Shown: positions 1-11,102 of the stretch, one piece after another
Numbering within the stretch: position 1 is the first letter of the stretch
How the letters are laid out: each line of letters starts with the position of its first letter
From: Okapia johnstoni
Taxonomy: Eukaryota > Chordata > Mammalia > Artiodactyla > Giraffidae
Length of the DNA: 64,000 nucleotides
Reading direction: 5' to 3'
Assembly: GCA_024291935.2 (NCBI GenBank)
Contig: CM044306.1
Coordinates: 744,001-808,000, forward strand
Translations under genes and position numbers: made by a program
The notes under the pieces: model-generated
Seen by the model: the letters and a program-made list of their open reading frames with translations, nothing else
Told to the model about the DNA's origin: nothing
Database searches by the model: none

Positions 1-9
1 AAGCTATAT

Positions 10-200
10 ACTTTATTCACTTATTTATTTTTGGCTGCATCGGGTCTCAGTTTCAGCTCTCGGGTGCTGTAGTTTTGGCGTGCAGGCTTAGCTGCCCTGC
101 GGCGTGTGGGCTCCTCGTCTCCTGAACAGGAACCAGGCCCACGGCCCCCGCACTGGAGGGCAGGTTCTTAACCACTGGGCGGTCCCTCCTGACCGCATGA
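10..200 (-). mobile_element. CHR-like tRNA-derived SINE, reverse orientation
   Basis: Starts with an A/T tail in reverse (TTTATTCACTTATTTATTTT), then GGCTGCATCGGGTCTC, and ends with TTAACCACTGGGCGGTCCCTCC, the reversed tRNA-like head. This pattern (TTGGCTGC...ACCACTGGACCNCCAGGGAAGTCCC) is typical of cetartiodactyl CHR-type SINEs. Confidence 0.75.
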
Positions 201-1299
201 GATGAGCGTTTCTGTTGTAGCCTTGATAACGTGGTGAAAGGTTGTCTGGCAACTGCTTTTATGTCTTGGCCCTTGACCATCCTGTTTCACTTGGTTCTAG
301 TCAAGAGTCTTCTCACTGGGGCAAAACCCCACCGCACAGTCAAGCGAGTTCCTGGAAACGGTGGTTAACTACAAACGGGCGACAGGCGACCGTATGGACC
401 ATGAGTCTGGGGAAATGAGGACTGGAACTCGAAGTCAGGAACCGCAGCTACTCTTCCCATGTCTTACGGCCTCAGGGTCTCCTTGTCTCTCTGTTTCTCC
501 GCTTACTCAGCTTGAACCTGGCCTGATTCTGTACCAGGACCACTCACCTGAAGGATCATCACTCGGGGGCATCTTTTCCCTGAGAAGCTTGGTTCCTTTA
601 GCGTCAGCGCTCCCTGATCTGGCCCGTGTCGTGCTTCTGCAGAGAAGATCAGGTGTGCGCTGTGTTTCTGCTCAGGCTGCTGTGGGCCGGGAGGAAATTA
701 GGCAAAATGGACAATGACTAGGTTGGGGTCCCCTCGAAGCAGAGCCTGAGACAGGGATTCAAACGCAGCTGATTTACTGAGTCTCAGGAAAAAGAGAGTG
801 AGGCAGGTAGGGTGGAGCCGGACATGGGTGCTCAAGCCTCAGAAGCACCCGGAGGGCTTGTTTAAACAGTCTCTGACTCGCTGGGTCTGGAATAGGACCT
901 GAGAACTAGCGTCTCTACCAGGTACCCAGGTGATGCTGACGCTGCAGACGCAAGGCCCATGTCTGGAACAACGATGTGGTCTCAGCTAGAGTGTAACTTC
1001 AGTTTAATCCCCGGGGAGCTCTGGACAGGGCTGCTGATGCCATGGAGAGGCGAAGGGACTTATCTTGATTCCCTTGTGAGTCTGCACAGGCTGTGGGCTG
1101 CCCGGTTCCCTGCCCCTGGGCTGACGTGCACGCTCTCCTGGGAGAGGAGGCTCCCGGTGGCTAAAAGCCGTTTTTCAGAGAAGGGAGCATCTGTGAGCTC
1201 TTGCCAGCCGACACTCACTTGGCTCGGGGGTGGGTGCGCCCGTTCAGTGAATGGGAGCTGAGTGGGCAGGGGAGGCTTACCTGAAACAGCAGTGTCTTT
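201..1299. other. APOH intron, mostly unassigned
   Basis: No exon is recognisable. The segment around 840-960 (GTACCCAGGTGATGCTGACGCTGCAGACG) resembles the end of an old MER5-type hAT transposon, at low confidence. The reading frames here lack sushi-domain features. Confidence 0.5.
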
Positions 1300-1838
1300 C
1301 TAAAAACATTCTGTGGGAGCACAGTTGCTTCACAATGTTGTGATAGTCTCCGCTGAACAGCAGAGTGCCTCAGCCACACGCAGACCCTCCTTTTTGGATT
1401 TCCTTCCCGTTTAGGTCACCACGGAGCAGAGCTGACTCCCCTGTGCAATGCAACAGGTCCTCATTGGTTATTTTATGCAAAGTATCAATAGTGTATATAT
1501 GTCAACCCCAGTCTCCCAACTCCTCCTCCCCATTCCTCCCCCTCGGGAACCATCCATTAGTTCTCTCCGTCTGTGTATCTGATAGAAGCGCTTTTTTAAA
1601 TAAACGGTTTATTTATTTGTTGGCTGTGCTAGGTCTTCACTGCCGTGTGGGCTTTCCCTAGTTGCTACTAGAAGTGGATGGGGCTACTCCTGGATGCGGT
1701 GTGAAGCTTCTCACTGTGGTGGCTTCTCTTGTTGCTGAGCAGGGGCTCTGGGGCCTGTGGGGTCTTCCCCCTGCTGGGGACCGACCTTGCATTGCAAGGC
1801 GGATTCTTAACCCTGGACCCCCAGGGAAGCAGAGTGCC
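1300..1838 (-). mobile_element. L1 3'-UTR fragment followed by CHR-like SINE, both reverse
   Basis: 1300-1585 carries the antisense end of a ruminant-type L1 3' UTR (ACAATGTTGTGATAGTCTCC; GTCAACCCCAGTCTCCCAAC). 1590-1838 is a reverse CHR-like SINE starting TTATTTATTTGTTGGCTGTGC and ending TTCTTAACCCTGGACCCCCAGGGAAG. The region lies within the APOH intron. Confidence 0.65.
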
Positions 1839-2096
1839 TGATGCTTCTGCTCTGACCTTCTCACGTGGCTACTCCAGGGGAAGAAAAGGTGATCTTGGAA
1901 GCCGTGGCTCATGGTCCTATTGATAAAGAACCGCAGTTGGCAGTGATGCTGAGGCTACTCACTATGCACCTTCTTAGAATCTTCTCGTCTTGGGCCATTT
2001 GTTTCAGGTCTACTCATCTAGTGGTTCTGATGTTACATTCTCTTTAAGAAAGAGTAAATGAAGTCCTGTCTTGACCACAAATATTGTCTCTTTCAG

Positions 2097-2294
2097 CCTC
2101 TTGTAAGTTATCTGTTAAAAAAGCTACTGTGATATACGAAGGAGAGAGAGTAGCTATCCAGAACAAATTTAAGAATGGAATGCTGCATGGCCAAAAAATT
2201 TCTTTCTTCTGCAAGAATAAGGAAAAGAAGTGCAGCTACACAGAAGATGCCCAGTGCATAGACGGCACCATCGAAATTCCCAAATGCTTCAAGG
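2097..2294 (+). CDS. APOH: APOH penultimate coding exon (sushi domain V, first part)
   Basis: Encodes most of the fifth sushi (CCP) domain of beta-2-glycoprotein I, a secreted plasma protein that binds anionic phospholipid. The exon follows a pyrimidine-rich tract ending in CAG (2094-2096) and ends at G|GTGAGC (2295). It starts with the last two bases of a split codon (the expected Ala before SCK) and ends with the first base of a split Glu codon. The translation has the domain V cysteines and the lysine-rich loop CKNKEKKC followed by SYTEDAQC, which is the phospholipid-contacting patch known for this family, and ends IPKCFK. The first four sushi domains lie to the left of the window; nothing in 1-2096 reads as a sushi exon. 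Identification rests on near-identity with the mammalian family as remembered, not on a search. Confidence 0.97.
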
Positions 2295-2354
2295 GTGAGC
2301 TTAATGCTGGAGTGTTTAGCTGGCATTTCCCTTGCCCTGGCCATAATCAGTACT

Positions 2355-2795
2355 TTTTTTTTTTAATTTCACTTTGTATTAGGATAGAGCCGATTAACAA
2401 TGTTGTGATAGTTTAAGGTGAACAGTGAAGGGACTCAGCCACATACACACGTGTCCGTTCTCCCCCAAGCTCCCCTCCCGTCCAGGCTGCCACATAACAC
2501 TGAGCAGAGGTCCCTGTGCTGGACAGCGGGTCCTTGTTGGTGATCCGTTTTAAATACAGGTGTGTGTACGTGTCCATCCCAAGCTCACTCTCTCTTCTCC
2601 CATCCCACCCGCCTGGCAGCCATAAGCTCCTTCTCTGCCTCGGTGAGTCTGTTTCTGTTTCGTGAGTAAGTTTGTTTGTATCATTTCTTTCTAGATCCCA
2701 CATAGAAGGGATGTTGCACGATAGTTTTTCTTCTCTGTCTGACTTACTCTGTATAACCATCCCAGGTCCATCCCTGTTGCTGCAAATGGCATTAC
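2355..2795 (-). mobile_element. L1 3'-UTR fragment, reverse
   Basis: Starts with a T-rich run (the reverse poly(A) tail) and TTTCACTTTGTATTAGGATAGAGCCGATTAACAATG. It then shows TTCTAGATCCCACATAGAAG and ends near TGCTGCAAATGGCATTACTTC, which are antisense L1 3'-UTR landmarks. It lies in the last APOH intron, 60 bases after the exon. Confidence 0.7.
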
Positions 2796-4080
2796 TTCAT
2801 TCTTTTTAACAGTCGAGTAATCGTAATCTATACTTTTATTATCGACACACAATGACTAAAAGAAGCCATGTCAGTTTGGCCACTGGATTTTTAAAGGAGG
2901 GTTGGATGGGAGAAAACAGCAAGATGAAGCAGTAATTGCATTTGGTATTTCCAGTTTCCTTTCCAATTCTTCTCCTTAAAACTCAGTCAGGGCTGTGGCT
3001 TTCTTTGATGAGTGTTAAATTATGCCATGGTGTATAATTCCAGATTACGTGTGAATAATACTGATATTGAATGGAATATTGAATAATAATATTTACCACC
3101 TCTTGAGCCCAAATGATAACAAACTCACCCCAAATTACAAAGTAATTCAAGTCAATGGTCATTGGTTTACAGATCTAACATTTCTTTCCCTCTTTTGACA
3201 GTTCCTGGAGTTTGAAAAGTACCCGTTAGAGAAAAATATTCATTAGAGCAAAACATTTAAAGAAAGATGACATTGTGTTTGTGTGAGATAAAGGAGTGTA
3301 CAGTGGTCAGCAGTTAAGCCATTAGTTTCAGGTCTAAATAAATACCTTTGTTGCCACAACGGAGGAGCCAGCCAGAGGCTGAAGCTATGATTGCATCTAG
3401 GTTTGCAGATGCTTCTAGAATGTTGTCAGCCCTGTATCAGCTGGCAGAGGACACAGCTGGGAGCAGATTAGGGAAGAGAGGGGTCTGAGAAGTGGGCAGC
3501 TAGAGACAGAGGAGGAAATGAGAACCAGCAAACAATACCAAACTCATAGGTTTGATGATTAGAAATCTTACACATGGCAGTGAGTGCTCAATGCTGAGCA
3601 TGACAGTTCTTTTCACTCTAATTACAAGTAGTTAGAACTACACCGCATACATTGTTATTGTTCAAACATAGCAGAGCCCTGGTGCGGTGTTACATGTTAA
3701 AACTGACAGATAATCCTAGGACAGATCGTCAGAGGGTAATTTTAAAAAGTCAAACAGAGCTTGGTTAATATATTTCTTCAGGTTGTTCTCTCCTATGGTC
3801 TGCAGACAAATGAGTTTTGTGGGTACACTGTGGAATAAATAAAGGGCTGTTGCAGTTTTTTCTTTTAATCTTGAGTGTCAGAATTATATAGAACCCTTCA
3901 TTTTCTCGCTTAGAAATGATTGCTCCATCTTTTCCCTGATGTTTCTCGAATCACTTAAACCTCACACGGAATGCTTTCATTCATGTAATCAGATTTGTCC
4001 TACACGTTTAGAAAATGTTTTTCATTTGGCTTGGCTATTTAGCAAGTTTAACAAATGATTGTTTCTCTTAGAGTGTTTAT
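2796..4080. other. APOH last intron, unique sequence
   Basis: AT-rich intron with no repeat, exon or RNA gene that I can recognise. Confidence 0.6.
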
Positions 4081-4097
4081 TTTTTCTCCCCAAACAG

Positions 4098-4153
4098 AGC
4101 ACAGTTCTTTTGCTTTCTGGAAAACGGATGCCTCTGACGTAAAACCGTGCTAA
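4098..4153 (+). CDS. APOH: APOH last coding exon and stop codon
   Basis: The exon follows CCCCAAACAG (acceptor ends at 4097). It completes the split Glu codon and encodes HSSFAFWKTDASDVKPC, then TAA at 4151-4153. This is the C-terminal extension of domain V, with the hydrophobic membrane-insertion loop (SSxAFWK in the family) and the terminal Cys that forms the extra disulfide. The third loop residue is Phe here, where the human protein has Leu. The intron between the two exons (2295-4097, 1.8 kb) holds a reverse-oriented L1 3' fragment at about 2355-2795; the rest shows nothing recognisable. The 3' UTR continues to the poly(A) signal at 4226. Confidence 0.97.
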
Positions 4154-4225
4154 GCTGGTTTTCACACTGAAAATTAAATGTCACGCTTCTATGTGTCTGT
4201 CCAGAAAACCTAATGGAAATGGAGA

Positions 4226-4231
4226 AATAAA
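4226..4231 (+). promoter_or_regulatory. APOH: APOH poly(A) signal
   Basis: AATAAA lies 73 bases after the APOH stop codon, giving a short 3' UTR as is typical for this gene. The cleavage site is expected some 15-25 bases downstream, just before the BovB-derived repeats that begin near 4312. Confidence 0.85.
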
Positions 4232-4311
4232 GTGACTGAATCCGCTGTGTCGCCGTTGCAGCGTCGCTCCTCACGGTAGCTTACGTTTAGCTTTCTGGTT
4301 TTCTGCTCGCT

Positions 4312-4757
4312 ATTGTTCAGTCGCTAAGTTATGTCCGACTCTCTGTGACCCCGTGAACTGCAGCCCGCCAGGCTCCCCTGCCCTTCACTATCTCCCAGAG
4401 TCTGCCCAAATTCATGTGCACTGAGTCAGTGATACCATCCAACCATCTCATCCTCTGCCGCACCCTTCTCCTCCTGCCCTCAATCTTCCCCAGCATCAGT
4501 CTTTTCCAGTGAGTCGGCTCTTCACATCAGTTCAGTTCAGTCGCTCCGTCATGTCCGACTCTTTGCGACCCCGCGGACCGCAGCGCACCAGGCCTCCCTG
4601 TCCGTCACCAAGTGCTGCAGTTTATTCAAACTCATGTCCGTTGAGTCGGCGATGCCATCCAACCATCTCATCCTCTGCCGCACCCTTCTCCTCCTGCCCT
4701 CAATCTTCCCCAGCATCAGGGCCTTTTCAAATGAGTCAGTCCTTCACATTAGGTGGC
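4312..4757 (-). mobile_element. Two BovB 3'-end-derived repeats, nested, reverse
   Basis: 4312-4530 and 4531-4757 both read GTTCAGTCGCTNNGTNATGTCCGACTCT through CCAACCATCTCATCCTCTGC and CCCAGCATCAG, the antisense 3' end of BovB and its SINE derivatives. The second copy begins where the first reaches TCTTCACATCAG, so it appears inserted in or next to the first. Confidence 0.85.
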
Positions 4758-5725
4758 CAGATTAAGAAACCCAAACATTTGAAACATTGTTCTCGCACAG
4801 CTGAGAAATGGAAAGTATAAATAATTACCTGGGTCACCCAGTTCCTCCTCCGTAATTCGAGTCTTAAGTTCTTTCACTCAAAACAACTGCAATGCAGTTA
4901 TTTTCTTAGACTGGTCCATAGACCCCAGCATCAGTGTCGCCTGGTAATAATCACAAAGGGAAAAATGCTGTATACTGGAATTTCTGAGGTTGGCCCCCAA
5001 ATATGCGTTTGTAACAAAGTCCCCAGCTAACTCGGCCTTTTTGAGAAATATCGCTGTGAAGGATAAACAAAGTGCATAGCCCTTCGGGGTCTGGGCTCGG
5101 ATAGCTTGGTTTACATAATGCCCAGAAATCCGTCCTTGTCCACCAGCGTGCCTCTGCCCCATCACTGATGTTGCTCCTTTCTCCATGTTTAGCTTCCTTG
5201 CCCCTCTCGCCTTCTGTAGGAGGTGCCGGCAAACCGCACCCCCGGCTCTAGTTGTGTTTCCTGTGCCTGCACCAGAGCAGCTGAACGGTGCTGGAAAAAA
5301 AGGAACTTCACAATTATGCCATGAGGTCGCACTTTGATCCACGAACATGCACCTCACACAGCTCAGCTGTGCCTGGCAGTTCTGCCGTATTTCTCTGGTT
5401 GGTTCTCGCCCCACTTACCCGACACGGCTGTGTCTCTTCTCAGCCCCGCTCAAGCCACCCTCCTTCCCTCTCAGACAACATCCCGCTCTTATTTCACCAA
5501 GAAAATAGGAAAGACCCTTTTCAGTCTTTGCACGACCAAGTCTGTCACCTCAGCAGAGTCTGTACCAAGTCCTCTGCCCTCTGTCTCCTTACTCTGAGAT
5601 CCCATCTAAGGGCAAACCTCATGCCCGGGACCCCATCTTCTGTCTCCTAGTTAAGAATTTTGCTCCTGTGATGAATGAGCTTTCATTTCCCCCCCTTTCT
5701 ATTGGAGCAGCTCTACACAAATATA
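4758..5725. other. Intergenic, unassigned
   Basis: Contains a 178-codon minus-strand reading frame (4878-5414) with no recognisable domain. Nothing I can assign; it may be old repeat sequence. Confidence 0.4.
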
Positions 5726-5937
5726 CAATAATGTTGTTGGGTCGCTCTTATCCAACTCTTTGTGACCCCGTGGACCGCAGCACACCAGGCTCCTCTGTCA
5801 CTGCTGTCTCCCAGAGTTTGCTCAAACTCATGTCCTTCGAGTCCATGGCACCATCCAACCGTCCCATTCTCTGTGGTCCCCTTCTCCTCCCGCCCTCCTT
5901 CTTTCCCAGCATCAGGGTCTTTCCCAATAATATCGTC
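5726..5937 (-). mobile_element. BovB 3'-end-derived repeat, reverse
   Basis: Antisense BovB tail landmarks: TCCAACTCTTTGTGACCCCG, GCTCAAACTCATGTCCTTCG, CCTTCTCCTCCCGCCCTC and CCCAGCATCAGGGTC. Confidence 0.8.
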
Positions 5938-6014
5938 ACTTAAAAAAGAAAACCTTGCGGTGACCTCACATGATTTTCTAGCTACTGCTCTCCATCTGTG
6001 TCAGCTTAAAAAAT

Positions 6015-6400
6015 AGTCACAATGTGAAGTTGAGAATTATGTTTTATTTGGTGGGAATTTTTAGGAGGACTTCAAGGCCTGGAGACTTGAAGCATCTCAA
6101 GTGACTGAGAGAACTGCTCTGAGGAGGCGGGAGGGGGAGTCAGGTTAAATAGAAGTTTGCCTCAAAAGGCAGGTAGTATGGACATCAGAAGTATTTTTGT
6201 GAATTAAAGAAAGCCAGGTATCTCCAGGTGAGGAACTGGTGCTTTTCTAGGTAGAGGGAGACGCACGCGTCCGGACTCCCTGGCCGCTCCTTTCGCGTGA
6301 CCTCAGCTCCCCGGGCCGGGTCCTGAGTCCTCCGCGCTCCCCAAGGGAGCGGCCGCGGCCTGCCGGTTCAGACCGCAAGTGCTGTTCTCCTCCTGGGCGC
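6015..6400. mobile_element. Possible endogenous retrovirus LTR fragment
   Basis: The stretch GTTTTATTTGGTGGGAATTT...AGGAGGACTTCAAGGCC followed by a CpG-rich segment near 6260-6420 resembles a solitary LTR seen in ruminant genomes. No primer-binding site or internal gene is present. Family assignment is from memory of the pattern and is uncertain. Confidence 0.4.
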
Positions 6401-6720
6401 CCCGAGGGCGCAGAAATTCACACGTGGAGGGCCAGATCCCTGCCGGCTGTGCCGTCCTTGCTTATTAGTGTGGCAGAAAATACTCCAGGTCTCATCTGTA
6501 TCCCTCGTTTTTATAAAAGCCCCAGAAAGAGCTGTTGGCCTTTGCCGGCTCCACCTCGTACACCCATCACGGCTCCCCACCTCTGTCCCCCGAGAGGCCT
6601 CTTCTCACCCGGCGCGGCTCTGATCTCTTCGCCAAGATGCTCTTCTGCACCTCCTCCCTTTACAGAAACCAGTGTGGCTCTTCCCAGGTTGTCATTCAAA
6701 ATCTCCAAAGTCCCACTGGT

Positions 6721-6895
6721 GTTGTCGTTCAGTCGTGTCGGACTCTTCTGCGACCCCATGGGGCTGTAGCCCACCAGGCTCTTCTGTCCATGGGATTTCC
6801 TAGGCAAGAATATTGGAGTGGGTTACCATTTCCTCCTCCAGGGGATCTTCCTGACCTGGGAATCAAACTTGTGACTCAATTGCACCTCTTGCATA
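6721..6895 (-). mobile_element. Bov-tA-type SINE, reverse
   Basis: Contains GTTCAGTCGTGTCGGACTCT, CACCAGGCTCTTCTGTCC and GAATATTGGAGTGGGTTACC, the reversed Bov-tA body. A short TG/TA microsatellite follows at 6915-6945. Confidence 0.9.
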
Positions 6896-6954
6896 GCCCA
6901 ATTATTGTATACATATGTGTGTGTGTATATATATATATATATGTATATTCAATA

Positions 6955-7075
6955 TTCCATTATATACCACATCTTCTTAATCCATTCATCTGTTGATGGA
7001 CACTTAAGTTGCTTCCATGTCTTGGCTATTGTAAGTAGTGATGCTATGAACATTGGGATGCATGCATCTCTTCCA
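6955..7075 (-). mobile_element. L1 3' fragment, reverse
   Basis: CTGTTGATGGACACTTAAGT and CTATTGTAAGTAGTGATGCT are antisense L1 3'-region landmarks. Confidence 0.7.
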
Positions 7076-7079
7076 ATTA

Positions 7080-7990
7080 GTGAAGAAAACGTAGGCAGAA
7101 CACCCTATGACGTAAATCATAGCAATATTTTTTTGGATCTGTCTCTTAAAGCAAAAGAAATTAAACAAAAATAAACAAATGGGAGGTATTTACACTTAAA
7201 AATTTTTGCACATCAAAGGAAACCACTGACAAATCAAAAAGACAACCCACTGAATAGGAGAAGATATTTGCTAATTATATGACTGATAAGAGTCATATAT
7301 CAGTTTAGTAAGATGTTGAAGCTCCAATACTTTGGCCACCTGATGCAAAGAACTGACTCATTTGAAAAGACCCTGAGGCTGGGAAAGATTGAAGGCGCGA
7401 GGAGAAGGGGACAACAGAGGATGAGATGGTTGGATGGCACCACTGACCCTCTGGACATGAGTTTGAGCAAACTCCGGGAGATGGTGATGGACAGGGAAGC
7501 CTGGAGTGCTGCAGTCTGTGGGGTCGCAAAGAGTCGGACATGACTGAGCAACTGAACTGAATTGAAGAGTTTAATAGCCAAAGTATATAAATAGCTCAGG
7601 CAACTCAACATTGAAACAAACAAAAAGACAACCCAGTTTAAAAAGGGGCAAAAGGCCTGAATAGACATTTTTCCAAAGAAGATATACAAGGGGCCCATGA
7701 AAAGATGCTCCACATCATTAATCGTCAGAGAAATGCAAATTAAAGCCACAATGAGACACCAGCTCACACCTGTCAGAGTGGTCATCATCAAAGAGACCGT
7801 GAACAATAAACGATGGAGGGGCTGTGAGCAAAGGGAACCCTCCTCCTCTCTCGGTGGGAGTGTGAATTGGTGACGCCACCGTGGAGAACAGTATACAGGT
7901 TCCTTGAAAACCAAAATAGAACTACCATACGATGCCACAGTTCCCTCCTGGGTATTTATCTGACTGTATAAGTTCTTTCAAATCTGTCTT
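7080..7990 (+). mobile_element. L1 ORF2 3' part interrupted by a BovB 3' end
   Basis: 7080-7310 (ATCAAAGGAAACCACTGACAAA, ACCCACTGAATAGGAGAAGA) and 7560-7990 (GGGCAAAAGGCCTGAATAGA, GAGACACCAGCTCACACCTG) are consecutive parts of the L1 ORF2 C-terminal region on the + strand. A BovB 3' end (7312-7556) sits between them. Numerous stops; a dead copy. Confidence 0.85.
7312..7556 (+). mobile_element. BovB LINE 3' end nested in L1
   Basis: Reads in the sense direction from ATGTTGAAGCTCCAATACTTTG through CCTGAGGCTGGGAAAGATTG to CGGACATGACTGAGCAACTG with the AACTGAACTGA-type end. It encodes the remnant [10 protein letters not shown]...[12 protein letters not shown] of the BovB protein tail. Confidence 0.9.
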
Positions 7991-8989
7991 GCTGAAACTT
8001 TTTGTAAGGAATCTCCAGGTTGAACTTCTAATAGATTATTTGATTAAAAAAAAAAACCCTGGAATATGGCAAGTTTGTTGTGGATGGCTTTCTGCATAAT
8101 CTTTTTCACTGGAAGGGATTTCAGGCCACTGAGTAGGCTTGAGTCCTTGAAAACTAATCAGAGTAGACTTTAGAGCTTAGGCCATAGTACTGATTCCTCT
8201 AATTTAATGATATTTTTACAGAAAGAAAAATCTGCTCTTTTTCAGTCTGAAGAGGCAATTTGGATTAGAAGAGCCTATCAGTGGGAGCTGCCCAGTTGCA
8301 CCTTAGTGATTACGTGGTCCACCTGGTGATTACCTGGCCCACCTGGTGATGATGTGGTCCATTTAGCTCCATAAGGACACTCTCTATTCAAAATGTTTTT
8401 CTTCTTAAATTCTTAGATCACAGGCTGTGTGCTCCCCACTCAGAGTCCAGTGACTTCGCCTGCTGGCTCAGAGTCCAGAAAACAACACTGTCCTCCCCAC
8501 ACAGCCAGCCTGGTGCAGGCAGAGTGAAACCATCACCACAAATGGATGGTCCTCCATTTTAACACAGCCGAATGTGGCCTTTTCCATTCCAGGTCATGTT
8601 GCTTAACCAGCAACTGCAGACCCACCGCCCCCCGCGAGCTGACCGAGGCCCAGGAGGCCTTGTTCGTGCTTCCCAGTGACCGCTCTCTTCTCTTCCAGCA
8701 TGGCAGACGGACTTCTAAATGCAAAGGGATCCATGTCTTTGCTTTTGTTTCCTGTGATAACATATGTCTGCAAGGAGTTATGGAAAATGAACTCTCTTAT
8801 TTCTAAGACATTGAACAATCTTTCAATATGTAGGTTCTCATTTCTGAGTCTCCCAAGCTCAATAACAAGTGTTCATTGGTAACATTTCCTGGCTACTAGC
8901 CTGAAGGTCATTCCCTGCCTTACAGTGAAATAAAAGGTTTAAAAGAAAGAGGAAAAAGAAAGCAAGCAAGGAAGGAAGAAAAGAGCTTG
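7991..8989. other. Intergenic, no recognised feature
   Basis: Unique-looking sequence with a small internal duplication (CACCTGGTGATTACCTGGCC / CACCTGGTGATGATGTGGTC at 8320-8360). No gene recognised. Confidence 0.5.
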
Positions 8990-9238
8990 GAGTGTGTGCA
9001 TATGGGTGTGAGTATATGTCTGCATGTGAGTGTGTGTGGTTGGCGTGCGTGTGGATATGTGAATGTGTATGTTGTGTGTTCTTTGTGGGCACATGTATGT
9101 GTGCATGCCTGTGTGAGTGCGACGTATGTGTGTACATGAGTGTGTTTGTGTGCTCTTTGTGCACATATGTGTATGTGAGCATGCATGTGTGTGAGTGTGT
9201 TTACATGAGAGTGTCTGTGTGTGTGTGTGTGGGGGGGC
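8990..9238 (+). repeat. TG-rich low-complexity repeat
   Basis: About 240 bases of degenerate TGTG/TATG/GAGTGTG sequence ending in a purer (GT)n run. The Cys/Val-rich and His/Thr-rich reading frames over it are repeat artefacts. Confidence 0.9.
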
Positions 9239-9691
9239 ACACCTAGTTCTTTCTGTGCTAATGCTGCCTCCTAGTGACATCCACCACTTCTGAAAATGCA
9301 TGAGTTCCGAAAGAAAAGATCCACGTTTCCCGAGTCAAGCACAGGGCAAAATTTCCCACGTATCTCACCTGTGTTAAGTCCATCTTCCCAAGCACCCCGC
9401 TAGGAAGGTAAAGCAACTGAAGCTCACGGAGTTCTGTCAGCTGGCTTACACAAGCTGGGTCTTTTCTCCCTTGCTCACACTGCTAGTTGAGCGGTGCTTT
9501 TCCCAGTGGCTTCCTGGAAATCACTGAATTCCAAAGCTGAAATTTTCCAGCCTGGGGAGGAGTGCAGAAGCAGGGTGGTGGGGAGACTTTGGAATAGGTG
9601 AGGCTGGGAGGTGCCCTGGTGGGTGGTTGCCAGTCGAGTGAACGCTGCCTAGAGCAACATGTCTGCACATCTTCCTTGACTTCCAACGGGG

Positions 9692-9838
9692 TCTTGCACG
9701 CGTGTGTCAGTTGTCGGGTCTGACTCTTTGCGACCCATGGACTGTAGCCCGCCAGGCTTCTCTGTCTGTGGGATTTTCAGGCAAGAATACTGGAGTGGGT
9801 TGCTATTTCCTCTTCCAAGGGATCTTCCCAACCCAATG
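9692..9838 (-). mobile_element. Bov-tA-type SINE, reverse
   Basis: Contains TCTGACTCTTTGCGACCCAT, CCGCCAGGCTTCTCTGTCTG and AAGAATACTGGAGTGGGTTG. Confidence 0.9.
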
Positions 9839-9969
9839 GGGTTACCTCCTGGATAAACACATTGTACATTGAATATATTGTAAGTTGAAAATACATTTAA
9901 AACACCCAACTTACTGCTTATCATAGCTTAGCCTAGTCTACTTTAAACGTGCTCAGAACAATTACATTA

Positions 9970-10165
9970 GCCTACAGTTCAGTTGGTAAAGCATTTGTCT
10001 GCAATGCAGGAGACCTGGGTTCAATTCTTGGGTCAGGAAGATCCCCTGGAGAAACAAATGGCAACCCACTCCAGTATTCTTGCCTGGGAAATCCCATGGA
10101 CAGAGGAGCCTGGCGGGCTACAGTCCATGGAGTCGCAAGAGCAGGACACGACTTAGCGCTATCTT
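9970..10165 (+). mobile_element. Bov-tA-type SINE, forward
   Basis: Starts at the tRNA-like head (CAGTTCAGTTGGTAAAGC), then GGAGACCTGGGTTCAATTC, CCACTCCAGTATTCTTGCC and GGAGTCGCAAGAGCAGGACA. Confidence 0.9.
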
Positions 10166-10244
10166 TCTTTCTTACAGTTGGCCAAAATCATCTATCGCAA
10201 AGCCTATCTTATAATAAAGTGTCAAATATCTCATGCAATTTATT

Positions 10245-10445
10245 GAGTGGACTTCCTAGGTTGTTCAGTGGTAAAGAATCCACCTGCAGATGCAGGAGAC
10301 ATGGGTTTGTTCTGTGGGTCAGGAAGATCCCTTGGAGAAGGATCCCTCCAGTGTTAGTGCTTAAGGAAACTGCATGGACAGAGGAGCCTGGCAAGCTATA
10401 GTGCGTGGGGCCGCAAAGAGTTGGACACGACTGTCAACTAAACAA
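10245..10445 (+). mobile_element. Bov-tA-type SINE, forward, divergent
   Basis: Starts GACTTCCTAGGTTGTTCAGT and runs through ACCTGCAGATGCAGGAGACA to GGCCGCAAAGAGTTGGACAC. About 80 bases after the previous copy. Confidence 0.9.
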
Positions 10446-11102
10446 CCACAAAATTTATTGAGTACCATACTGAAAGTGGAAAAAAGAACGGTTTGGGTAC
10501 AGAATGGTTGGAAACTTATGGGTTATTTACCCTGCTGATCGCACGGAGCCAGGGCTACCCCGCTGCCAGCATCAGGAGAGAGCATCTCGCTCCGCATCAC
10601 TAGCTGGGAAAATACCCAAAGTCAGCATCTGAGGTTTGGTGTCTACTACATCTGTATTGCTTGCACACCATCACGCAAATGGAAAAACCTAAAGCTGAAC
10701 CATCGTAAGTGGGGGACTGTTTGTATTATTGAAAGTTGGGGGCGGGGAGAGAACAGCCAGTTTATCTCTGTTCAAGGCCACTGGCACAAACGTATTGCCC
10801 AGAAAGGCACGTAGACTAAGCCACAGAGGAGGAGACAAAACAGTGACTTCAGCTCAGTTCTGGCAAAAGAAAGGAGTCCAGAATCATTGAGTTACAGGCT
10901 GTAACTCTGTTTTCTAGTAGTGATGAAAAGAAAATACTCCCCACCATTCTTGGTTTCTACTCTTTTTAAACTACATCTATTTGTGGTATAATTTACTCTT
11001 CTGTGACCTATAAATAGAAAGTTCTGAACCATTTCCTATCCAGTTTAAGGACTTTACTAGCTACAGGATCATTCTGATATTTATCACTAATGTCTTTCAT
11101 GC

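Noticed and set aside
4878..5414. 178-codon minus-strand frame as a gene
   Set aside because: No domain, no promoter or splice context, and it lies among old repeats.
6955..7310. Twin-primed (5'-inverted) L1 insertion
   Set aside because: The reverse piece comes from nearer the L1 3' end than the following forward piece, the opposite of what twin priming gives. Two separate insertions are more likely.
8859..9301. His/Thr-rich minus-strand and Cys/Val-rich plus-strand frames
   Set aside because: Translations of a degenerate TG repeat.
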